From Myxococcota bacterium (GTDB lineage Bacteria > Myxococcota_A > UBA9160 > UBA4427), in NCBI GenBank assembly GCA_029941885.1, contig JAPYTP010000046.1:1-35308 (forward strand): a DNA stretch of 35,308 bases. Direction: 5' to 3'. The first letter of the stretch is position 1; each line of letters starts with the position of its first letter. This document shows positions 17,716 to 25,319 of this stretch, one piece after another. The notes under the pieces were generated by a model, which saw only the letters and a program-made list of their open reading frames with translations, ran no database searches and had not been told where the DNA came from. The translations under genes and the position numbers were made by a program.

Positions 17716-19125
17716 TCAGCCCATCGGATTCCGGCCAGGAACGTCGGACGAAGAGAGCCGCGAGAGGCGATCGAGTTCACCCACGGCTTCCGCGGCGGCA
17801 CGCATCCCGACCGTGACCCGACCCTCGAGGTCGGGTGTCGCGAGCGCCGAGGTCGCGAAGGCGAGACGCGGGGATCGTTCGCTGCGGCGATGGAATCGCT
17901 CCCTTCGAGCGAGAGCACCGCGTCCCTGAATCGAGATGATCTCGTCGAGGCGCTCGACGCGCGACGCTCCTTCGGGCAGAGCACCGAGCGGCGACCCACG
18001 AAACGTCGAATCGAGCTTGTGGATCAGAGCCTGATCGGAGTCGTTCCAGTGTGCGTCGACGGACTCATGGTCGAGCGAAACCCGCACCCAGAAGGGCTCT
18101 TTTGCGTAGGGTTCAGGAGGCGCGCCGAGAATCCTCAGATCGCGCATGTCCGGCAACTCCCCGGGCACGAAGGTCACCCCCGCCAATCCGCGCAACAGCC
18201 AGGCATCCTGGGAGACGCGACGGTGGATCACGATCGATCGGCGTGGCTCGATCGACTCGAAATGGCCTCGCTCGACCGGACTGAGCTTCGGGCAGATCTG
18301 CAGAATCTCGCTGGGGGGCAACGCGATCACGGCGGCATCCGCCAAGGCCCCCCCGGACCGCCCCCCCGACCGATAGCGAATCCGCACCCCGTCGGTCGTC
18401 GTCTCCAATCTTTCGACGCGACAGCCCACACGAATGCGCAGGGGCGCGGCGAGGGCGGCGACCAGACTCGAAAGCCCGCCCGCGAGTTGGACCGAACGTC
18501 CGGCGCTGGCCAGGAGGCGAGCCAACATCGGCATCACGATCGCAGCCGATTCCGCAGAAAGGTCGACCCCGGTCCGAGCAAGCAGTGCCGGCGCGAGGCG
18601 AGTCGTGCACCAGCGAGTTCCGAAAGCGCGAATCGACACGCGCTGCCACGGCACGTCGTCCAATGCGTACACCGAATCCGGAGCCTCGAGGCTCGACTGT
18701 CTCAAGGAATCCCAGATCGCCCGCACGACCGGGCGACGATCCCGCCAGCGGGGGGGACGTCGGAAGACCGCATCGATGGGCCGATCCATTCTCGGTGAGA
18801 TTCTCGGAAACAGGAATTCCGCCGCGCGCAGTGGGGGCGGACGGTGCAGGCGACCGCCTAATACGAGAGCGTGAGCGCGTTCGACCTGCCCCTCGGTGCT
18901 CGGATCGAGACCGAGACTCGCCACCAGGGCACGTAGGTTGGCGTCCGCCCAACCCACCTCTCCCACGGCCGGTTCGAGCAGTCCATGTTCGGTTTCGATT
19001 GGCCGCAGCCGACCACCCACCGAGGAAGCCGCTTCGAAGAGCTCCACATCGTGACCCGCGCGCAGCAACCGGGCCCCGCAGACAAGTCCCGCAAGTCCGC
19101 CGCCAACGACGACGATCGATGCCAC
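17716..19125 (-). CDS. FAD-dependent amine-oxidase/phytoene-desaturase-like oxidoreductase
   Basis: Flavoprotein of 469 residues in the NAD(P)-binding-like amine oxidase/protoporphyrinogen oxidase superfamily. It opens with VVVGGGLAGLVCGARLLRAGHDVELFEAASSVGGRLR, the dinucleotide-binding fold plus GG-R motif. A middle region with LAGGLSSLVAALAAPLRIRVGCRVERLE is typical of substrate-domain linkers, and the C-terminal 'RVTVGMRAAAEAVGELDRL' resembles the closing FAD contact. The reaction is unknown; carotenoid, porphyrin and sterol-like substrates are all known for the family. The GTG start directly abuts the TAG of the receiver gene (zero gap), with GGAGG just upstream in that gene's end, so translation is coupled. 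dinB follows after 5 bases. Confidence 0.85.
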   Translation of the reverse strand: MASIVVVGGGLAGLVCGARLLRAGHDVELFEAASSVGGRLRPIETEHGLLEPAVGEVGWADANLRALVASLGLDPSTEGQVERAHALVLGGRLHRPPPLRAAEFLFPRISPRMDRPIDAVFRRPPRWRDRRPVVRAIWDSLRQSSLEAPDSVYALDDVPWQRVSIRAFGTRWCTTRLAPALLARTGVDLSAESAAIVMPMLARLLASAGRSVQLAGGLSSLVAALAAPLRIRVGCRVERLETTTDGVRIRYRSGGRSGGALADAAVIALPPSEILQICPKLSPVERGHFESIEPRRSIVIHRRVSQDAWLLRGLAGVTFVPGELPDMRDLRILGAPPEPYAKEPFWVRVSLDHESVDAHWNDSDQALIHKLDSTFRGSPLGALPEGASRVERLDEIISIQGRGALARRERFHRRSERSPRLAFATSALATPDLEGRVTVGMRAAAEAVGELDRLSRLSSSDVPGRNPMG

Positions 19126-19551
19126 CTAGCCGCCTCCCGGCCCGGCCAAATTCGAGGGTCCGACCGGATCGGTTTGCTCCACCGCTGTGGGCTCTAATAT
19201 TCGAAGGAGCGACTTGGATACGAAGGGTTTTCGCAGGAAGCGACCGCCGATACGTCCAAGCTCGATCTCGAGGGTTTCGGGCAGAGCGTCACCGCTGGTC
19301 AGGACGATATCGAGTTCGGGCCGTTCGGTGAGAAACTCGGGTAGCAGCACCGCGGCACCGCCTCCCCCGGGCATCAACACATCGAGCAGGGCGATCTCGA
19401 TCTCGTCCGTATTCTCTCGAAAGAGTCGACGAGCCTCGTCGGCATTCGCTGCACAGAGCACACGAACTCCCGCCCGTTCGAGGATGCGGGTCATGAGTCG
19501 AAGAAGCTGTTCCTCGTCATCGACCAGCAATGCGGTGCGCGGCAAGCTCAT
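19126..19551 (-). CDS. Stand-alone response-regulator receiver domain protein
   Basis: CheY-like single-domain receiver of 141 residues without an output domain. The acidic pair is Asp11/Asp12 in LLVDDEEQL. The phosphorylation site is Asp57 in IALLDVLMPGGGG, the Thr/Ser position is in VLTSGD, and the conserved Lys is in FLRKPF. The ATG at 19551 is preferred to an earlier in-frame start because GAGGA lies 7 bases upstream and the family begins here. It leads the receiver-oxidoreductase-dinB operon and is divergent from dnaE2 across about 260 bases. The cognate kinase is not adjacent; the nearest phospho-histidine protein is the pseudokinase-like gene some 12 kb away. Confidence 0.9.
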   Translation of the reverse strand: MSLPRTALLVDDEEQLLRLMTRILERAGVRVLCAANADEARRLFRENTDEIEIALLDVLMPGGGGAAVLLPEFLTERPELDIVLTSGDALPETLEIELGRIGGRFLRKPFVSKSLLRILEPTAVEQTDPVGPSNLAGPGGG

Positions 19552-19779
19552 CTCGGAGTCCTCACGGCGCGACGGATGTCGGGCAGGTAGACGCATTGCT
19601 CTCGGGCGGAGGTCGAGGCGTGCGTTCCGTCGGATATTGGATCTGACATAAACGGGCGGTCGTTTCCGGGATGGGCGCGCGGGAGCACCGGTTGGGGTTC
19701 AGATGAGCACACAGGCGGCGAGAGGAGCGTTTGGGTCTCCTGAACTTCTCTGGAAGACACAGGATGAGCCAAATATACG

Positions 19780-19814
19780 ATTGATCAATAGCGAAAATAA
19801 AGCGAAAATACGGC
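19780..19814 (+). promoter_or_regulatory. Candidate SOS operator/promoter of dnaE2
   Basis: The 25 bases at 19790-19814, immediately before the ATG, match the element before imuA at 20 of 25 positions. AGCGAA occurs at 19790-19795 and 19801-19806, again with an 11-base period. A perfect palindrome, ATTGATCAAT (19780-19789), directly precedes it and supplies a TTGATC that aligns with the TTGACA of imuA. A weak -10-like GAAAAT lies at 19804-19809. As at imuA, a transcript from these boxes would start at or next to the ATG. LexA control is inferred. Confidence 0.55.
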
Positions 19815-22800
19815 ATGACGACCCCCCAAGACTACGTCGAACTCCGTACACGAAGCGCTTTCTCCTTCCTCGAGGGCGCAAGCAATCCAGAAGATCTCGT
19901 CCAGGCCGCGGCGGATCTCGATCATCCGGTTCTCGCCTCAGCTGACCGCGATGGCGTCAGCGGCACACCCCGCTTCTACAGAGCCGCCCGAGAAGCGGGT
20001 ATCCGGTCGATCGTCGGATGCGTCTTGTCAGTCGGCGCATACGCGCCTCTCGCCGCTGGGGCGGCTTGCGCTGAGGGCTCTGGGGGGACGGATCCATTCG
20101 AGCGACCGGATCGGGTGCTGGTGCTGGTGGAGTCGGCGGAGGGCTGGCGACGGCTCTGCCGGATGATCACGCTGGCGCATTCGCGGCGGGACAAGGGGCT
20201 CGAGGCGAGGGATGCGCGGGCGCGGAACCTGATCCGTGTGAGCTGGGATGAGCTCGAAGCCGAGGCGGGGCATTGGAGTGTGCTGCTTCGCGGGGACGAG
20301 CGACTCCACCCGACCCTGCTCGAGCGCGCACATCGAGCCTTGGGCGATCGTCTCTCGGTCGATGTCTCCCATCTTCTCGACCGGCGGATCGAAAGAGTCG
20401 GCCGCCGTGCAGCGGAGATGGCGGAATCACGTGGTGTCCCGGTCGTCGCGACCGGAGATGTCCGCTGCGCACGGCCTGGGGATCGACGACTCCTCGATGC
20501 GCTGATCTGCTTGCGCGAACGCAAGACTCTCGACACCGTCGGCCGCCACCTCCCACCCAATGGTGAGGGCCATCTCCACTCTCGTGCAGAGATCGTACGC
20601 CGCTTTCGCGATCGCCCGGAATGGATCCTTGCGACCCGCGCAATTGCCGAACGTTGTGAGTTCACCCTCGAAAATCTCGGATACCGATTCCCTGAGTACC
20701 CACTCCGCCCCGGCGAGACCCAGATGAGCCGCTTGCGTGAGCTCACGCGTATCGGCGTACGGGAGCGATATGGCGAACACCCCGAAGCACGCGTGCGCAA
20801 ACAACTCGCACACGAGCTCGACGTCATCGAAAAGCTCGAACTCCCCGGCTATTTCCTGATCGTCGAAGACATCTCGTCCTTTGCCTCTAGCGAGCGAATC
20901 CTCTGTCAGGGTCGCGGTTCTGCTGCGAACAGCGCCGTCTGTTATGCGCTCGGAATCACCGCCGTCGATCCCATCCGAATGGACCTGCTCTTCGAACGCT
21001 TTCTCTCCGAAGAGCGCGGCGAGTGGCCCGATATCGACATCGACCTCCCCTCCGGTGACCAACGCGAAAAGGTCATTCAATACGTCTTCTCGAAATACGG
21101 CCACTCGGGATCCGCCATGACCGCGAATGTCATCACCTACCGGATCAAGATGGCGGTCCGCGAGATGGGCAAGGTGCTCGGCCAGGACCCCGAGGCGATC
21201 GGGCGGCTCTCCAAACTGGTCGCACGTCTCGATTTCCCACTCCTACCCAGAGGCCATGCCCCTCCCTCTCCATCGGGAGACCGCCGTGAGGATCCGCACG
21301 GGGAGGCCGAGCGCGCTTTGATCGAACGCCTGCGCGAAGCGAAGCTCGATCCCACCTCTCCCGACGTGCAGCACTGGATCGACCTGATCCGCTCGGTCCA
21401 GGGTCTCCCGCGTCACCTGGGCCAACACAGCGGTGGGATCGTGATCGCTGCAGGACGCCTCGACGAAGTCGTTCCGATCGAGCCCGCCACCATGGCCGAT
21501 CGGCGAATCGTGCAATGGGACAAAGAGGACTGCGCGGACATGGGCATCATCAAGATCGACTTGCTCGGGCTGGGCATGCTCGCCGCTCTCGAAGAGACGA
21601 TCCCACTCATCCGGCGGCACGAAGGCAAGCAGGTCGACCTCGCGAACCTTCCCCCGGACGATCCCGAGACTTATGCGATGATGCGCCGCGCGGACACGAT
21701 CGGTGTTTTTCAGATCGAGAGCCGCGCGCAGATGGCGACCTTGCCGCGCCTCAAGCCGAAGACCTTCTACGACCTGGTCGTCGAGATCGCAATCATTCGC
21801 CCTGGCCCGATCGTCGGCCAGATGGTCCATCCCTATCTCAACCGTCGCGCAGGGCGCGAACCCGTCGTCTATCCCCATGAATCGCTGCGACCGATTCTCG
21901 AGCGGACATTGGGTGTACCCATCTTCCAGGAGCAACTGCTTCGGATCGCCATGTCCGCCGCGGGCTTCAGCGGAGGCGAGGCCGAGGAACTCCGCCGGGC
22001 GATGGGCTTCAAGCGCTCGACCGAGAGGATGGAGAAGATCGAAGAGCGTTTACGCATCGGCATGCGCGCCCAGGGCTTCTCACGCGAAGCCGAGGACCAG
22101 ATCGTTCTCCACATCACTTCCTTCGCGCTCTACGGCTTCCCCGAATCCCATTCGGCGTCTTTCGCGCTGATCACCTATGCCTCGGCCTATCTCAAACAAC
22201 ATCACCCCGCGGCGTTCCTGGTGGGACTTCTGCGCGCCCAACCCATGGGCTTCTACAGCCCGGCGACCCTCGTGAAGGATGCCCAACGGCACGGCGTCGA
22301 AGTTCACCCGGTCGACGTCCTATTTTCGCGCGAGCAAGCCGATCTCGAGGTTGGTTCGCCGACCCGACATCAAAGGCTGCCCCCCCCCGCCGTTCGAATC
22401 GGACTCGACTCGGTCGGTGGCCTCAAGGGCAGAACGGCCCAGCGTATCGTCGACAAACGCGAACACCGGGGCTACGCGGACCTCGGCGACTTCGTGCGCC
22501 GGATCGGACTCGATCGCGACGAACTCGATTCCCTGGCCGAACTCGGTGCGCTCTCGCAACTCCGCGGCGCACCCGCCACCCGTCGTGACGCACTCTGGCA
22601 GGTCGCCGCCCTCGAACGTGATCCGCGCTCCCTCTTCGCCGGACGCGAGATTGCGAAGCCGACCAGCCGAAAGGCACCCACGACATCTCCGACCTCTCCG
22701 ACATCCCCCCTCGCCCCGATGAGCGAGATCGAAGAAACCCTCGCGGACTACCGACTCTCGGGGCTCACGACCGGAGTCCACCTGATGGCCCACCTGCGCG

Positions 22801-23138
22801 AGGCCCTCGACCGGCGCGGCATCCTGCCCGCCGCGAAACTCCGCGAGACCCCGAACGGCACCTATGTCCGTACCGCAGGTCACGCCATCGTCCGCCAGCG
22901 TCCCGGCTCAGCGAAGGGTTTCTGCTTCGTCACCCTGGAAGACGAGACTGGCCTATCGAACGCGGTCCTGACCCCGGACATCTCCGCACGCTTTCGCGTC
23001 CCCCTCCATCAGGCCTCACTTCTCGAAGTGGCGGGGCCACTCCAGCGGGTCGATGGCGTGATCCACGTACGCGCACGCGAAATCATTCCGCTCGATTTGC
23101 GGGAGCAGAAGATGCCGGCCTCCCACGACTATCGATGA
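19815..23138 (+). CDS. dnaE2: Error-prone DNA polymerase DnaE2 (C-family)
   Basis: Alternative DNA polymerase III alpha subunit used in SOS mutagenesis with ImuA and ImuB. The 1107 residues start with a PHP domain (YVELRTRSAFSFLEGAS...LASADRDGVSG). The palm follows: LCQGRGSAANSAVCYALGIT and PDIDIDLPSGDQRE, with catalytic Asp near 406, 408 and 410. The fingers include GVFQIESRAQMATLPRLKP and FALYGFPESHSASFALITYASAYLK. The C-terminal OB domain (GFCFVTLEDETGLSNAVLTPD) is kept, while the clamp-proximal tail of replicative DnaE is shortened, as in other DnaE2 proteins. No Shine-Dalgarno is seen before the ATG; the regulatory element occupies that position. It lies 3.4 kb from imuAB with three opposite-strand genes between. 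Confidence 0.96.
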   Translation: MTTPQDYVELRTRSAFSFLEGASNPEDLVQAAADLDHPVLASADRDGVSGTPRFYRAAREAGIRSIVGCVLSVGAYAPLAAGAACAEGSGGTDPFERPDRVLVLVESAEGWRRLCRMITLAHSRRDKGLEARDARARNLIRVSWDELEAEAGHWSVLLRGDERLHPTLLERAHRALGDRLSVDVSHLLDRRIERVGRRAAEMAESRGVPVVATGDVRCARPGDRRLLDALICLRERKTLDTVGRHLPPNGEGHLHSRAEIVRRFRDRPEWILATRAIAERCEFTLENLGYRFPEYPLRPGETQMSRLRELTRIGVRERYGEHPEARVRKQLAHELDVIEKLELPGYFLIVEDISSFASSERILCQGRGSAANSAVCYALGITAVDPIRMDLLFERFLSEERGEWPDIDIDLPSGDQREKVIQYVFSKYGHSGSAMTANVITYRIKMAVREMGKVLGQDPEAIGRLSKLVARLDFPLLPRGHAPPSPSGDRREDPHGEAERALIERLREAKLDPTSPDVQHWIDLIRSVQGLPRHLGQHSGGIVIAAGRLDEVVPIEPATMADRRIVQWDKEDCADMGIIKIDLLGLGMLAALEETIPLIRRHEGKQVDLANLPPDDPETYAMMRRADTIGVFQIESRAQMATLPRLKPKTFYDLVVEIAIIRPGPIVGQMVHPYLNRRAGREPVVYPHESLRPILERTLGVPIFQEQLLRIAMSAAGFSGGEAEELRRAMGFKRSTERMEKIEERLRIGMRAQGFSREAEDQIVLHITSFALYGFPESHSASFALITYASAYLKQHHPAAFLVGLLRAQPMGFYSPATLVKDAQRHGVEVHPVDVLFSREQADLEVGSPTRHQRLPPPAVRIGLDSVGGLKGRTAQRIVDKREHRGYADLGDFVRRIGLDRDELDSLAELGALSQLRGAPATRRDALWQVAALERDPRSLFAGREIAKPTSRKAPTTSPTSPTSPLAPMSEIEETLADYRLSGLTTGVHLMAHLREALDRRGILPAAKLRETPNGTYVRTAGHAIVRQRPGSAKGFCFVTLEDETGLSNAVLTPDISARFRVPLHQASLLEVAGPLQRVDGVIHVRAREIIPLDLREQKMPASHDYR

Positions 23139-23210
23139 TAGAGAGATTCACCGCCGGATATCCTTGATCGAGATCTACCTCGGCCATCGCCAGGAACGCA
23201 ACGGCACCTA

Positions 23211-23258
23211 TCTCATCAACCGTCTGTCTCATCAACCGTCTGTCTCATCAACCGTCTT
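23211..23258. repeat. 16-bp tandem repeat, three copies
   Basis: Three head-to-tail copies of the 16-base unit TCTCATCAACCGTCTG (the last ends in T) lie between the dnaE2 stop and the SDR gene. The third copy runs into the last codons of the SDR gene on the minus strand. No function is apparent; the rest of the 110-base gap shows no gene. Confidence 0.9.
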
Positions 23259-24036
23259 CAGATCTCAGCGGCCGCGACGCAAGCTCGGCTCCGCCGGTTA
23301 CGGGTAGCGTCGCGCCGGTGATATACGAAGCGCGATCGGAGGCCAGAAACGCAACGGCCTCGGCGACGTCTTCGGGGCGCCCCATCCTACTCAACACGAA
23401 TCGAAGTCCGGCGGAGTCGACCTCATCATCGGTCAGTCGACCCATCATCGCGGTCGCGGTCGGCCCCGGCGCAACCGCGTTCACGCGAATCCCCTCCCCA
23501 CCGAGCTCGAAGGCGAGATCGCGAGTGAAGGACACCACGCCGGCCTTGGCCGCGGCATAGGGCAGGTGCGGAACCGTATACCGGAGAGCCGCCATCGAAG
23601 CGATATTCACGATGGCCCCCGCGGTCGAGTCGCGCAGATGGGGCAGCATCGCGCGGCACGTCAGGAACATCGAGCGCAGATTGACCCCAAAGGTTCGATC
23701 CCAATCGTCGAGAGTGGTCTCCGCAAAGCGCTTGATGATCACGATGCCCGCGTTGTTGACGAGCACATCGAGCCCCCCGAGCGCTTCTGCGGCATCGACC
23801 ACCGCTTGGTCGACCGCCGCCTCCTGCGAGACATCCGCCTCGATCGCGATGCCGTCGCCACCGGCGGCGCGGATTTCTTTGAGAACCCCGCTCGCCGCGC
23901 CTCCGTCGAGATCGATGACCGCCACCTTCGCTCCCGCCTCGGCCAGGTGGAGGGCAATCGCCCGACCGATCCCTGCACCCCCTCCGGTGACGAACGCCTT
24001 GCGGCCCTCGAAATCCCGTCGCTCTGCCTGCGCCAT
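23248..24036 (-). CDS. Short-chain dehydrogenase/reductase (SDR)
   Basis: NAD(P)-dependent oxidoreductase of 262 residues. The cofactor motif TGGGAGIGRAIA is at about 17-28, followed by an acidic residue (VIDLDGG) that favours NAD(H). NNAG is at 94-97, and the catalytic set is Ser147, Tyr160 and Lys164 (YAAAK). The end VTGGAELASRPL is the usual glycine-rich C terminus. The classical SDR fold is certain but the substrate is not; 3-oxoacyl reductase, alcohol and sterol dehydrogenases all look like this. It is separated from its neighbours by about 110 bases on each side, so probably monocistronic. A small tandem repeat lies at its 3' end. Confidence 0.93.
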   Translation of the reverse strand: MAQAERRDFEGRKAFVTGGGAGIGRAIALHLAEAGAKVAVIDLDGGAASGVLKEIRAAGGDGIAIEADVSQEAAVDQAVVDAAEALGGLDVLVNNAGIVIIKRFAETTLDDWDRTFGVNLRSMFLTCRAMLPHLRDSTAGAIVNIASMAALRYTVPHLPYAAAKAGVVSFTRDLAFELGGEGIRVNAVAPGPTATAMMGRLTDDEVDSAGLRFVLSRMGRPEDVAEAVAFLASDRASYITGATLPVTGGAELASRPLRSEDG

Positions 24037-24151
24037 CGTCCGTCTCCCTTCGACCCTCGAGCCGCGCAGAATACAGATAATTTTCGACCCGATTTCAAAT
24101 GCCCGACAGGACGTAGGGTTCTGACTACCCGGCCCCCTCCCTCGAGGTTCA

Positions 24152-24664
24152 TCAGCCGAGGTCGACCACGCTCCATTCCCGATCGCGGCCGGCGACCACG
24201 ATCTCTAGGGAATCTCCGACCCTCGACCCCATCAGGGCCTTTCCGACCGGAGAACTCGGTGTCACGACGACGACGAACCCATCCCCCCCAGGCCCATTCA
24301 ATTCGATGCCCGCCCCGACCGGAAGGAAGAGGAGGGTTCGCTCCTCCGGGCCCGCCTCGTCCTCGATCCGGACGTCGACCATGGCACCCAGACCGACTCG
24401 GTCCGTCGGCTTGAAGTGTTTGAAGCCGCCCTCGGCGAAGTCGAGGAGTCTTTCCATTTCGGCGACGGCCTGCTTGCGTCGGCGGCGGTGACCAGAGGCC
24501 ATCCGCCCCTCCATCGCCGCCGCTTTCGTGTCCTCTCGACGCTTCGAATCACTCTGCATGTGATCCGCCTCGTCCGCCGCGGTCGTCTCGGCCCGCGCTG
24601 CTCCCGCGATTCGCGCCTGGTAGACGCTCTTCAGCTCGTCGACGAAGAATCTCTTGATATCCAT
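24152..24664 (-). CDS. GreA/GreB-family transcription factor
   Basis: A 170-residue protein whose C-terminal half is a Gre-factor FKBP-like domain: 'FVVVVTPSSPVGKALMGSRVGDSLEIVV' (about 130-157) is the family signature that docks on RNA polymerase. The N-terminal half should be the coiled coil that enters the secondary channel. It is charged and helical (residues 30-75), but lacks the SEN-type acidic tip of GreA/GreB and instead has SDSKRREDTKAAAMEGRMAS. The protein may therefore modulate polymerase rather than stimulate transcript cleavage, as for some Gre-like paralogues. The start ATG is at 24662-24664. It stands alone, divergent from the cyclophilin gene. Confidence 0.82.
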   Translation of the reverse strand: MDIKRFFVDELKSVYQARIAGAARAETTAADEADHMQSDSKRREDTKAAAMEGRMASGHRRRRKQAVAEMERLLDFAEGGFKHFKPTDRVGLGAMVDVRIEDEAGPEERTLLFLPVGAGIELNGPGGDGFVVVVTPSSPVGKALMGSRVGDSLEIVVAGRDREWSVVDLG

Positions 24665-24833
24665 GGCCCCTTCGGTCCCCCATCCCCGGCCCGGTCACCC
24701 CGGGTGTCGATTCGCTGCGCAGGCCACCGTCAAAGCGTTACACTCGGCGCCCCACAAAGACCTCTCAGGACCTGTCGCAGGGGAGTCGGACCACGGTCGC
24801 GCTCCGCCTGCTCTACAACTAGACGGAGACCCC

Positions 24834-25265
24834 ATGACAACAGCGACGATCACAACCAGCAAGGGCGATATCAAGATCGAGCTCTTCACCAAACAGGCAC
24901 CCGAGACAACGGGCAACTTCATAAAGCTGGTGAAGGAAGGCTTCTACAACGGGTTGAACTTCCATCGCGTGATCCCCGACTTCATGGTTCAGACCGGCTG
25001 TCCCCTGGGCACCGGAACCGGCGACGCCGGCTACAAATTCGATGACGAACCGGGTGCCCTCGCTCTGTCTCACGACGGTCCCGGCGTGCTCTCGATGGCG
25101 AATGCTGGACCTAACACGAACGGCTCGCAATTCTTCATCACCCACGTCGAAACGTCCTGGCTGAACGGGAAGCACGGTGTTTTCGGGAAGGTCCTCGAGG
25201 GCCAGGACATCGTGGACTCGATCGCGCAGGGCGACACGATGGATTCGGTCGTGATCGAGGAGTAG
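24834..25265 (+). CDS. Cyclophilin-type peptidyl-prolyl cis-trans isomerase
   Basis: Cytoplasmic cyclophilin of 143 residues, compact like PpiB, that speeds proline isomerisation during folding. Core motifs are 'GDIKIELFTKQAPETTGNFIKLV', FYNGLNFHRVIPDFMVQTG (with the catalytic Arg in FHR), GVLSMANAGPNTNGSQFFIT and HGVFGKVLEGQDIVD. There is no signal peptide. The ATG at 24834 is chosen because GGAG lies 7 bases upstream and the product fits family length; the open frame before it is spurious. It is convergent with the transketolase gene, with an imperfect hairpin between them. Confidence 0.95.
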   Translation: MTTATITTSKGDIKIELFTKQAPETTGNFIKLVKEGFYNGLNFHRVIPDFMVQTGCPLGTGTGDAGYKFDDEPGALALSHDGPGVLSMANAGPNTNGSQFFITHVETSWLNGKHGVFGKVLEGQDIVDSIAQGDTMDSVVIEE

Positions 25266-25279
25266 CGGAGCATCTGCCT

Positions 25280-25310
25280 GACGACCGCGGCCAATCCTGG
25301 CGGCCGTCGG
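25280..25310. terminator. Possible terminator between convergent ppi and tkt genes
   Basis: The 54-base gap between two facing stop codons holds an imperfect GC-rich inverted repeat: GACGACCGCGGCC and GGCGGCCGTCGG around an AATCCT loop, with two mismatched pairs. There is no T run. The call rests mainly on position. Confidence 0.35.
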
Positions 25311-25319
25311 GCCCCTTGC

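Noticed and set aside
17711..17720. Copy of the AGCGAA operator before dinB
   Set aside because: Only 5 bases separate dinB from the upstream stop, and no matching element was seen there or before the receiver gene.
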